From JBBRXJ01 sp038248505 (lineage in GTDB: Bacteria; Bacteroidota; Bacteroidia; Bacteroidales; JBBRXJ01): a stretch of DNA of 64,000 nt. Every line of letters starts with the position of its first letter. Position 1 is the stretch's first letter. Location of the stretch: positions 62,001 through 126,000 of the forward strand of contig JBBRXJ010000002.1 of assembly GCA_038248505.1 (NCBI GenBank), written 5' to 3'. A program made the position numbers and the translations under genes. The notes below the pieces were generated by a model. The model saw only the letters and a list, made by a program, of their open reading frames with translations, searched no databases and had not been told where the DNA came from. Positions 54,339-63,089 of the stretch are shown one piece after another.

Positions 54339-55016
54339 ATGTCACTCTACCTAGCAATCGAGATTTTTTGCATTATCATTCCGCTGCTTTATACCTTCAA
54401 TAAAAAATTATTGTTTTATAAAAAGCTAAAGGTTGTTTTAATATCACTTACTATTGTAGCTTCAATTTATATTACAGGAGATATTTTCTTTACCTATTAT
54501 GGCGTATGGGGCTTTAATTCTCGCTATCATTCAAACGTCATGCTATTTAATTTACCACTTGAGGAATGGCTTTTCTTCTTTATTATTCCGTATGCGAGCA
54601 TATTTTTACATGATACAATAATATATATATTTCCAAAAGCAATTTTAACGGATAAATGGACACGAATTATTTCAATACTACTAATTACTCTACTCTCAAT
54701 TATCGTTATTATTTACTACAAGCGGGTCTATACATCAATATATTTTGGAATACTCATTATCATACTCAGTATTGCAGAATTTAATAAGACTAAAATTTTG
54801 AATAGATTTTATCTAACTTTTATGGTTATACTGATTCCATTTTTTCTTACCAATGCCATACTTACAGGAAGCTTTATTGATCAAGAGGTTGTTTGGTACA
54901 ATAATGCAGAAAACCTCGGCATTAGAACTTTAACCGTACCTATTGAAGATTTTGGATATGCCTTTAGTTTAATATTACTTAATTTAATATTTATTAATAA
55001 AGTGACAAAGGCCTAA
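54339..55016 (+). CDS. Lycopene cyclase-domain protein (CrtYcd/CarR type)
   Basis: A 225-residue membrane protein of about seven helices made of two similar halves. Half one has YYGVWGFNSRY (about 54) and LPLEEWLFF (P73, E75, E76); half two has WYNNAENLGIRTLTVP and VPIEDFGYAF (P201, E203, D204). This duplicated PxE(E/D) pattern is the signature of fused heterodimeric-type lycopene cyclases, which close beta-rings on lycopene in carotenoid synthesis. No other crt genes are adjacent. It is flanked by terminator and repeat-rich DNA. Confidence 0.85.
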   Translation: MSLYLAIEIFCIIIPLLYTFNKKLLFYKKLKVVLISLTIVASIYITGDIFFTYYGVWGFNSRYHSNVMLFNLPLEEWLFFFIIPYASIFLHDTIIYIFPKAILTDKWTRIISILLITLLSIIVIIYYKRVYTSIYFGILIIILSIAEFNKTKILNRFYLTFMVILIPFFLTNAILTGSFIDQEVVWYNNAENLGIRTLTVPIEDFGYAFSLILLNLIFINKVTKA

Positions 55017-55458
55017 AACCACTAGCTGATGAGGGAATTACTTGTTATCACTATATTATCACACATTCTGAATAATTATGAATAGTATTTTCTTTCTTAA
55101 AATATTTCTGAACTAGTTTGATATATATAGTACAAATAAACATCAATCAATTTCTGAATAATAAATATTTTGATTCTGCATAATTGTACACCTATTGTTC
55201 TACCCTATATTGTCGAACATTTTAGTCCCTACGGGATTCTCATTTTTTTAATATTATATCTTTCTACCGAAATATCAGCCCTGACGGGCTTTGCTTATAT
55301 TTAAAATCTTGCGAAAATATCAGATTGCTAAGCTTAAGAATTTTGTTGGTGTATGATAATATAGAATCAGAATAAATATTAAGCTATCTACACATTCCTC
55401 TCATCTTTTATCTCCCTTCTTAGTGTCTCAAACTGCCCAATGTAGTTTTCTCTTTATT
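55017..55458. other. Intergenic region holding element A
   Basis: Outside element A I see only AT-rich sequence. Confidence 0.6.
55172..55368. repeat. Putative inverted-repeat-bounded element A (about 197 bp)
   Basis: Left end GATTCTGCATAATTGTACACC (55172-55192) pairs in inverted orientation with a degenerate right end (55348-55368, ggtgta and tagaatc conserved). Inside are TCCCTACGGGA (55226-55236) and AGCCCTGACGGGCT (55277-55290) palindromes, each preceded by a TTCTACC-like lead. No ORF. It looks like a small non-autonomous (MITE- or REP-like) element. Confidence 0.5.
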
Positions 55459-56457
55459 TCATCCTTTCTGTATATGCTGATACTGCATAATAAAAATCAA
55501 CAGCATAAAAAGAAAAACTAAGGCTTCGCTCCATACTATTTTTTTTGCCTGAACAAAATAATACGAAAGCAGATATGATACCGGTATGGCAATAATGAAG
55601 AGCATTTCAGCATAAGCCGATGGCACAAAAAAAAGTATGCCAATACAATTTAAAAACAGCCAAAAAAGAACCAAGAAAAATTTACGCGTCTGTACCTTTT
55701 TTGTATAAAACTGCGACAAATAAATATAACTTGATATAATTATTAATAAAGCAAGAAATGAATATAAGATATAATTAATAATTTTAAAATAATTCCACCC
55801 GGGTATAGATACTGTAATATTTCGCCAAAGTTGCTGAAAATATTCTGGCACATTTTTCCCCATCACAAAATAATATCCAGCCCACAAAATATAGGGCATA
55901 GCCATACCAATTAGCGTAAAAACCCATTCACGCCAATTAAATGGACGTAAGATAATTAATGAAGTCCAAAGAAAAAACAGAAAGAAAATCAAATTAGGGT
56001 AAAAGAAACTACCTATTGAAATAAGCAAAGCTGCTTCGAAAAAAAGAAAGCTCACGCCTTCTTTTTTATAGGAGTCAAATAACTTATCGAGTGCAATTAA
56101 TAAAAATATATTTGCAAAAAGTACCGGATTAAATCGCTGAACCTCTGGAAAACAAGCACTAGCCAATACAAAGAAAAACCCAGGTAAATAGGTACGAGCA
56201 TCGTAAAGAATATAATTGGTACCCATACTCACTATATAAAATGCTTGACCAATAATTAGAAATAAGGCCAAAAAACTACCCCAAAACCCAATCCTTATGA
56301 TATTAACAATACCACCATACCAAATGGTCTGATAACTATCAAATAAAAATAAATGATGATGCATATCCAAAAATGATGGCAACCATGATATTATAGCCAA
56401 AAGCGGAATAAGCAAAAGATGATTCGGATTATGTTTTTTAAAAAGTTGTACAATCAT
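55459..56457 (-). CDS. DUF6427 family membrane protein
   Basis: A 332-residue integral membrane protein of about ten helices with the Bacteroidota DUF6427 opening (FKKHNPNHLLLIPLLAIISWLP), YPNLIFFLFFLWTSLIILRPFNWREW near the middle, and a basic C-terminus. No enzymatic motif is visible. Purine gene purD lies 6 bp away on the same strand and upstream, so the two may be co-transcribed by chance of order. Confidence 0.78.
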   Translation of the reverse strand: MIVQLFKKHNPNHLLLIPLLAIISWLPSFLDMHHHLFLFDSYQTIWYGGIVNIIRIGFWGSFLALFLIIGQAFYIVSMGTNYILYDARTYLPGFFFVLASACFPEVQRFNPVLFANIFLLIALDKLFDSYKKEGVSFLFFEAALLISIGSFFYPNLIFFLFFLWTSLIILRPFNWREWVFTLIGMAMPYILWAGYYFVMGKNVPEYFQQLWRNITVSIPGWNYFKIINYILYSFLALLIIISSYIYLSQFYTKKVQTRKFFLVLFWLFLNCIGILFFVPSAYAEMLFIIAIPVSYLLSYYFVQAKKIVWSEALVFLFMLLIFIMQYQHIQKG

Positions 56458-56463
56458 AATTGA

Positions 56464-57735
56464 TTAAATAAGATCGAAGCCAATATCTTTTCTGAAATTA
56501 CAATTATCAAAACTTATACGCGCAGCATTTTCATAACTTTTAACACGCGCCTCTTTAATAGAATTACCATAAGAGGTTATAGCTAAGACGCGACCACCTG
56601 CTGTTACAATGCCATTATTAGTGGCCATTGTACCTGCATGAAAAACGATACTTCCAGATACCTCATCAAGGCCTTTAATAACTTTGCCTTTTTCATAATC
56701 ATCAGGATAACCGCCCGAGACAAGCACCACCGTTACTGCGGTGCGTGGGTCTGTTTCAATAGTAATTTTGTTCAGCTCTTTTTTACCTGCAGCCATTAAC
56801 ATTTCGAGCAAATCATTTTTCAAACGCGGCAGTACGACCTCGGTTTCCGGATCGCCCATGCGCGCGTTGTACTCAATAACATAGGGCTCTTCATTTACTT
56901 TGATGAGACCCAAAAACACAAAACCACAATAGTCAATACCTTCTTTTTGTAATCCGGAGATGGTCGGTTTAATAATACTATCCTCTACTTTTTTCATGAA
57001 CACTTCATTAGCAAAAGGCACAGGGGAAACAGCGCCCATGCCACCCGTATTAGGACCCGTATCGCCCTCGCCAATTCGTTTATAATCCTTTGCCTCGGGC
57101 AACACTTTATAGTTTAGGCCATCCGTTAATACAAATACAGAGAGTTCAATACCCGATAAAAACTCTTCTATTACCACTGTTGCACCCGCATTACCGAATT
57201 TACCACCCACCATTTCATCTAACTCATGGCATGCTTCATTATAATCGTTTACAATAACAACACCTTTGCCCGCTGCTAGGCCATCGGCTTTTAGAACGTA
57301 AGGAGGCTGAAGTGTTTTAAGAAATTCTTTTGCTGAGGGTAAGCTCTCTTTGGTAAAACTCTGGTAAGCTGCTGTTGGTATGCCATATTTTATCATAAAC
57401 TTCTTAGCAAAATCTTTACTCCCTTCCAGCATGGCACCCATCTTTTTAGGTCCTACAAAAGGAATTTTATTCAATTGTGTATCTGCAGCAAAATAATCAT
57501 GCAAGCCATCAACCAAAGGCTGTTCAGGACCTACAACAACAAGCTCAATGCCATTCTCAACAACAAAATTGCCTATGCATTTATGATCAGCAAGATTGAG
57601 AGCAACATTTTCGCCCGCCAACGAGGTACCCGGATTACCCGGGGCAATAAACAATTTTGTAAGCTTTTCACTTTGCGCTATACGCCAAGCCATAGCATGT
57701 TCGCGACCTCCGGAACCAATAAGTAGTACCCTCAT
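56464..57735 (-). CDS. purD: Phosphoribosylamine-glycine ligase
   Basis: A 423-residue ATP-grasp enzyme: GSGGREHAMAWR (residues 7-18), VVGPEQPLVDGL, PYVLKADGLAAGKGVVIV (ATP-binding), and EYNARMGDPETEVVLPRL near residue 290. It forms glycinamide ribonucleotide, the second step of purine synthesis. Length is normal. It stands first in a two-gene minus-strand unit with the DUF6427 gene. Confidence 0.96.
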   Translation of the reverse strand: MRVLLIGSGGREHAMAWRIAQSEKLTKLFIAPGNPGTSLAGENVALNLADHKCIGNFVVENGIELVVVGPEQPLVDGLHDYFAADTQLNKIPFVGPKKMGAMLEGSKDFAKKFMIKYGIPTAAYQSFTKESLPSAKEFLKTLQPPYVLKADGLAAGKGVVIVNDYNEACHELDEMVGGKFGNAGATVVIEEFLSGIELSVFVLTDGLNYKVLPEAKDYKRIGEGDTGPNTGGMGAVSPVPFANEVFMKKVEDSIIKPTISGLQKEGIDYCGFVFLGLIKVNEEPYVIEYNARMGDPETEVVLPRLKNDLLEMLMAAGKKELNKITIETDPRTAVTVVLVSGGYPDDYEKGKVIKGLDEVSGSIVFHAGTMATNNGIVTAGGRVLAITSYGNSIKEARVKSYENAARISFDNCNFRKDIGFDLI

Positions 57736-57879
57736 AAATGATATTAATTTGGCATAAAAATAAGCATTCAGCCGGAAAAAGGGCTATGGGAAGGGAAATA
57801 AAATGGATGTGTTTGATTTAGTGAATTATACAATGCGAATGGTTGATTGTAAATGAGCGTTTGAATTCATTTTGATGTA

Positions 57880-58290
57880 TTAATCAAAGGATATATTCTG
57901 AACTACCAATCCATTTTTAACTACAAATTTTGCCTCGCTATAATTTGGTGGACCGTGCTTGCCTTGTGCATTGTTTGATGCGGCAACTTTTTCTTTTGGG
58001 AGGCCAAAAAAGTATGTGTCCAAATTTCCATTGTTGTTCTCGTCGTGATAAATAACAATGGCATAGGTTCCAGGCTTAATATCTTTTAATAGGAGTTTGA
58101 CTTTTGCATTTTCAATGGCAACAAATTTCTCGAAAAGTGGTTTTTTAAGAAAACTTGCTTCGTCAGCAAATAATGAAATGGAAATTTTTCCAGTATTACT
58201 GCCAATGTTTGAAATATTCACTTCAATTTCTTGGCTAAATACCTTAAATGAAATGCCAATGAACAATAGAATTATTGGTAGTTTAATCAT
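57880..58290 (-). CDS. DUF2141 exported protein
   Basis: A 136-residue secreted protein with signal peptide (1-20, ending VFSQ). The mature domain has the DUF2141 pattern: SNTGKISISLFADEASFL, then DIKPGTYAIVIYHDENNNGNLDTYFFGLPKE with a DxNxNGxxD-like turn that could bind calcium. Function unknown. It is isolated on the minus strand; upstream is a long noncoding stretch. Confidence 0.85.
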   Translation of the reverse strand: MIKLPIILLFIGISFKVFSQEIEVNISNIGSNTGKISISLFADEASFLKKPLFEKFVAIENAKVKLLLKDIKPGTYAIVIYHDENNNGNLDTYFFGLPKEKVAASNNAQGKHGPPNYSEAKFVVKNGLVVQNISFD

Positions 58291-59017
58291 ATACTATAAT
58301 TTAGTTTATGCAAGATAGATATTTTTAATTACTAAAAATAGTGAGGGGTTTTAATAAAAGAATTTAATGTAGTGATTAGTCAAATTTATTAATATGCAAC
58401 TACTACTGATGCGTTAAAATTTAATTTAAAAACAATTTCATTCTTTTAAATAACTTAAAGACTAACTATTACGTATTTACTTTTATTCATTATTTGATAA
58501 AATGAAATTTCATTTCAAATCGAAAAAAAACAAAAAGCTTTACAAGTCAATAATATCAGTATGTATAACATGTTTTCCGAAAATTAACGCATCACCAGTA
58601 ATGTGCAACTATTTATTAATTGAATCTGCATAGCTATACACCAAGGATAAATTTCATTGTTAAATACTGAAGTAAGACTTTGAGGTGCCACATTGAGTTC
58701 ATCAATATATAAGAGATTTGTTTTCTTTAAAAATCAGTTAATATATAAGATGTGTAAAACTATGCAGAATCAAATTTATTCGATACAAGGAACATTTCTA
58801 CATCCAAAAATTTCTTTTATTTTGTTGTGGTTATCTTAAATTGACTGACACTCTTATACTCTGTTAAACAGCCATTTAGCTAGTTTAAAAAATATTGTAA
58901 CGGAAAAATATATACATTCCAAAGACTGAAAGCTAGCTTTCATGTATTTTTTATTGCCTTAAAAGTATCATATATCCTATTTTTTTTTATATTTAAGTTC
59001 TAAAACCTTCTAAAGCT
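58291..59017. other. Long intergenic region upstream of the SprB-repeat gene
   Basis: About 730 bp of AT-rich sequence without a credible ORF. It contains element B and presumably the promoter of the surface-protein gene, but no TAnnTTTG box is seen close to its ATG. Confidence 0.6.
58622..58771. repeat. Putative inverted-repeat-bounded element B (150 bp)
   Basis: Left end GAATCTGCATAGCTATACAC (58622-58641) and right end GTGTAAAACTATGCAGAATC (58752-58771) are inverted copies with few mismatches, and the left end is clearly related to that of element A. The interior has no ORF and no obvious similarity to element A. Confidence 0.6.
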
Positions 59018-62000
59018 ATGAAGAAATATGTGTTGGCCTGTTTATTGGGCTTCTTTTGTTTGTTAAATGCTTTTGGGCAAGAGCAGGAATCGAATCCGTA
59101 TACGGTGGATTTTGAATCAAATTATAATTTTGAAGTATCCGTTCCGTTTTACCCAAAATGTTGGAGAATGTGGAGTCAATCAAGACGGAATGGGCCAGAT
59201 GTTGCGAAGCATGGAACATATTATGCTGGATCAAATCCCATTGCCCCACAACCGATTATACAGTATAATACTTGTTTTTTTAATGCAAAGACGACCGATA
59301 CATTTTCTTTTTATGTAAAAATCGTAAATCTACCTGCTTCGGGTGCTCCCTTTTCAGCTTTAAAACCATTTGTTGGCACCTATAAGTTTGGCAGTTCAGG
59401 TGGTTTGTATGCAGGCGTTTTATGGGTTGATACTATCCAAGTGGTCGATTCAGATTGGGTAAGATTTAAATATAATTTCCCAATAAATGGAATGCAGCGA
59501 GTTGTTATTTATTTGAATAAAGATGCGCCTTATTCAAATTGGGTACAGAATAATAATATTTGGTGGTGTACCGATTACTTTAGAACAAATGCAACCCCAA
59601 TTTATGATGCAAAACCAAGGGTACATATTAAACTAACTACAGGTACTCCTACGGCCTGCACACCAATTAGTCGAACCTTTACAGCCGATTCGTTGGTGAA
59701 TTGGTCAAGCCCGTTTAAATTGGAGTGGTTTAAAAATAGAGCCTCAGGTGCAGCATTAAAAACGAGCATAGATCGTAATGATACAATATACACAGATGCG
59801 ACATTTGGACCCAATGATACGATTATAGCATGTTTACAAAGTTATGCGACTTGCAATCTGGGCTCAGATCTTTCGATTTATAAAGTATATGATACAATCA
59901 TTATAGGAATATGTAAAAAAATAAATTCACTCAATCTTCCGGTAAAAAGTTTTTGTCCAGGGGCTTCTATAACTGTAAATTATAAAACGTCGCCCTCAGG
60001 AAACTGGACTACAGGAACAAAAGTATTGGCTCAATATGCAAGTGCAAAAACATTTGCAACACCAACCAATATAGGCTTACCAGGAAATTTGACAGTTACA
60101 AATGAAAATCAATCTATTGCTAGTACACTTAGTACAAGCTTAGCTTCTGGTAAATATTATATTCGATGTATTAGTACCGATGGCGTTGCTTCTGATTATA
60201 TAGATAGTATAACGATATATCCAGTTCCAGTAAATAGTGCTGTTATCACGGGTGCAAAATGTATTGGTGATGCCACTGGTTCAATAAATTTGTCAGTTAC
60301 CGCTGGTACTACTCCCTTTACCTATAGCTGGAGTAATGGTGCAACCGTTCAAGATATTTCGAGCATGGCGGCAGCCACTTATACTGTAACTACCACCGAT
60401 CAAAATGGTTGTAGGGATAATGATGGCTACGCCGTTGGGCAACCACCAGCTACTTTCAGTTTGAGTTTAAATTTGCGTACAAATGTTACTTGTTTTGGTT
60501 CATCAACAGGGTCAATTAATATTAATACCTCAGTTGGTACCGAGCCGTACACCTATTCATGGAGTAATGGAGCAACAGATAAAAATGTAAGCTCACTAGT
60601 TGCAAACACCTATAATATAACAGCTACCGACAATTATGGTTGCACACGTATTGGTTCTTGGTCTATTACTGAACCTGATTCAATGGCTTTCAATAAATCA
60701 ATTACACATGTAAATTGCTATGGGCAATCAAACGGCTCAATAAATCTCACGCCGGTTGGTGGTTCTGGTGGCTATGTGTTTTCATGGTCAATAGGGTCTA
60801 CAACAAAAAATATCGGATTTTTAACTGCTTCTACCTATACGCTTAAAATTACCGATGCCAGTTCATGTACTCGCACAGGTAGTTTTATTGTTACACAACC
60901 AAGTGTAATAAACATTTCGGGAACAACAACGGATGTTGCCGTTTTTGGTCAAAGTACAGGCGCTGTAAACATTACTGTTAGTGGAGGTACTGGCTCTGTT
61001 TATGGCTATGCCTGGAGCAACTCCAAAACTACCGAAGATATAAGCGGCCTAAGTTCTGGCCTATATACCGTTACCGCGAGTGATGTAAATAGTTGCAACA
61101 ACACCATGTCGTTCACAATAAATCAGCCTGGCGATATTGTTCCTACTGCTATTCGAACCCATGTAACTTGCAATGGAGGTACTAATGGCAACATTAATTT
61201 ATCGGTGGCTGGCGGTACTACACCCTATACCTATTCGTGGGTAACTGGGGCAACGACTCAAGATATTACGGGCTTATCATCGGGTAGTTATAACATTACA
61301 ATCTCTGATCAAGCAGGAGGCTCAAAAGTAACTTCATATTCAATAAACCAACCATCAGCGCTTAACCTTAGCCGCACCATCACCAATACCAGTTGTTTTG
61401 GGGGTTCTGACGGTTCTATAGATTTAAGCGTTACCGGAGGAAATGATCCCTACACCTATTCATGGAGTAATACAAAAACCACTCAAGATCCGACTGGATT
61501 AACTAGGAACACCTATACTATTACCGTAACAGATTCTGTTGCCTGTACAGCAACAGCCAGCTATGCAGTTGATGAGCCAACGACATTAGTTCTTACGCCC
61601 ACTGCGACCGATATATCTTGCTTTGGCCGAAGTGATGGTGGTATAAATATTTCAAGCTCAGGAGGCACTAGTCCATACACCTTCTCCTGGAGTAATGGCG
61701 CCGCTTCGCAAAATATAAGTAGTGTTGGTATTGGTACATACACGCTCACTTTAACGGATAATAAAGCCTGTACAAAAATAGCTTCATCAACACTAACGCA
61801 GCCTTCAAAATTTAATGCAATAACTTCGGATGATACTATTTCATGCGCCAATAATAATGTTACTCTTACAAGCTCAGGAGGTAATACTTATTTATGGAGT
61901 AACACACGAACAACTTCAACAATAACTATAGCGCCCAACGACACAACGATTTATTTTGTAACCGTAACTGATGTATTAAGTTGTACCGACGTTGACACAG

Positions 62001-63076
62001 CAGTAGTTTATGCAAAAACCAGACCAAACGTCGTTGCTGGAGCCGATTTCTCAGTAGTAATAGGAGCCATATCGCAATTAACAGCTACAGTTACAGGCGG
62101 TACTGGTCAATACTCCTATTTATGGACCCCAAAAGCGCTGCTACAAATGGATACTGTTATTTATCCAAATACCATAAATATGACCGCTAGTACTTCTTTT
62201 ACAATTGTAGCAACCGACAAAGTAACTGGCTGTAGTGGAACTGCAACACAAGGAGTAACTGTAACTGGTATTCCTTTAAGCGTAGTTATTAGTTTGTCTG
62301 CTAGCGATCAGGGAGACAATGTATCGCTTACTACTTGCCAAAGTGCAGAAGTTACCCTGTATGCTCGTGCACGTGGTGGAACTGGAATTTATAATTATGT
62401 TTGGACTACAGATCCACCCTTAGCAACAGGAAATTATGTGGTGAAAAATGATTCAATAATGAGTATTCCTAAAATAGGAGATGCTGGGATTTACAAAATT
62501 ATGGTTAATGATGGTAATACAAGCTATGGCGATTCTATTGTAATTGTTGTTAATCCGCAACCCGATCCAAAACTTACTGTTGATAATGATTCTATTGCAA
62601 AAGGCGATCAGATAACTTTATCAATTGATAGAAATTCGGGAAAAACTTATATATGGAGTGTACCTGGCTATAATAATAGATCGAGCATTACAATTAAACC
62701 AGAACTCAAAAATGATGATGATGATTTTATAACCTATAAAGTTACAGTAACAAATTCTGAAACTTGTAGTAAAACAGACACCATTAATATTTATGTTTTT
62801 GATTATCAAGTTTGGGTTCCAGAATCATTTACACCAAATAGTGATAATATTAATAGTACGCTTTGTGTACGAGGCGTTGGATTAAAAGAAATAGATTTCA
62901 AATTATATAATCGTTGGGGTGAATTGGTATTTCATACAAACGACCCGCGTTTTTGCTGGGATGGTACCTATAATGACAAGATACAACATCTGCAAACCTT
63001 TGGTTGGATTGCCGTCGGCAAGTATTCAAACGACCGAACATTTAATAAAACAGGATCCGTTACTTTGCTCAAATAA
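59018..63076 (+). CDS. SprB-repeat surface protein with gliding/T9SS type-B C-terminal domain
   Basis: A 1352-residue secreted protein. Signal peptide about 1-21 (ends NAFGQ). Residues 25-190 are a beta-rich N-terminal domain (YNFEVSVPFYPKCWRMW). From about 405 to 930 seven SprB-type repeats of about 75 residues follow, each with a Cys-Phe/Asn-Gly start, a YTYSWSNGATTQDIS-like core and a YTVTVTD-like end. Residues about 940-1230 are PKD/Ig-like. Residues 1265-1352 (VWVPESFTPNSDN, YNRWGELVF, CWDGTYNDK) are a CHU_C/gliding-motility C-terminal domain, the type-B T9SS sorting signal. It is probably anchored on or secreted through the type IX system and is followed 13 bp later by a PorP/SprF gene. 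Confidence 0.93.
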   Translation: MKKYVLACLLGFFCLLNAFGQEQESNPYTVDFESNYNFEVSVPFYPKCWRMWSQSRRNGPDVAKHGTYYAGSNPIAPQPIIQYNTCFFNAKTTDTFSFYVKIVNLPASGAPFSALKPFVGTYKFGSSGGLYAGVLWVDTIQVVDSDWVRFKYNFPINGMQRVVIYLNKDAPYSNWVQNNNIWWCTDYFRTNATPIYDAKPRVHIKLTTGTPTACTPISRTFTADSLVNWSSPFKLEWFKNRASGAALKTSIDRNDTIYTDATFGPNDTIIACLQSYATCNLGSDLSIYKVYDTIIIGICKKINSLNLPVKSFCPGASITVNYKTSPSGNWTTGTKVLAQYASAKTFATPTNIGLPGNLTVTNENQSIASTLSTSLASGKYYIRCISTDGVASDYIDSITIYPVPVNSAVITGAKCIGDATGSINLSVTAGTTPFTYSWSNGATVQDISSMAAATYTVTTTDQNGCRDNDGYAVGQPPATFSLSLNLRTNVTCFGSSTGSININTSVGTEPYTYSWSNGATDKNVSSLVANTYNITATDNYGCTRIGSWSITEPDSMAFNKSITHVNCYGQSNGSINLTPVGGSGGYVFSWSIGSTTKNIGFLTASTYTLKITDASSCTRTGSFIVTQPSVINISGTTTDVAVFGQSTGAVNITVSGGTGSVYGYAWSNSKTTEDISGLSSGLYTVTASDVNSCNNTMSFTINQPGDIVPTAIRTHVTCNGGTNGNINLSVAGGTTPYTYSWVTGATTQDITGLSSGSYNITISDQAGGSKVTSYSINQPSALNLSRTITNTSCFGGSDGSIDLSVTGGNDPYTYSWSNTKTTQDPTGLTRNTYTITVTDSVACTATASYAVDEPTTLVLTPTATDISCFGRSDGGINISSSGGTSPYTFSWSNGAASQNISSVGIGTYTLTLTDNKACTKIASSTLTQPSKFNAITSDDTISCANNNVTLTSSGGNTYLWSNTRTTSTITIAPNDTTIYFVTVTDVLSCTDVDTAVVYAKTRPNVVAGADFSVVIGAISQLTATVTGGTGQYSYLWTPKALLQMDTVIYPNTINMTASTSFTIVATDKVTGCSGTATQGVTVTGIPLSVVISLSASDQGDNVSLTTCQSAEVTLYARARGGTGIYNYVWTTDPPLATGNYVVKNDSIMSIPKIGDAGIYKIMVNDGNTSYGDSIVIVVNPQPDPKLTVDNDSIAKGDQITLSIDRNSGKTYIWSVPGYNNRSSITIKPELKNDDDDFITYKVTVTNSETCSKTDTINIYVFDYQVWVPESFTPNSDNINSTLCVRGVGLKEIDFKLYNRWGELVFHTNDPRFCWDGTYNDKIQHLQTFGWIAVGKYSNDRTFNKTGSVTLLK
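60230..61810 (+). repeat. Seven SprB-type repeats inside the surface-protein gene
   Basis: Direct protein repeats of about 225 nt per unit; similarity is clear at the protein level (Cys and SW residues) and partial at the DNA level. Confidence 0.85.
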
Positions 63077-63089
63077 CCTATATTAAGCT

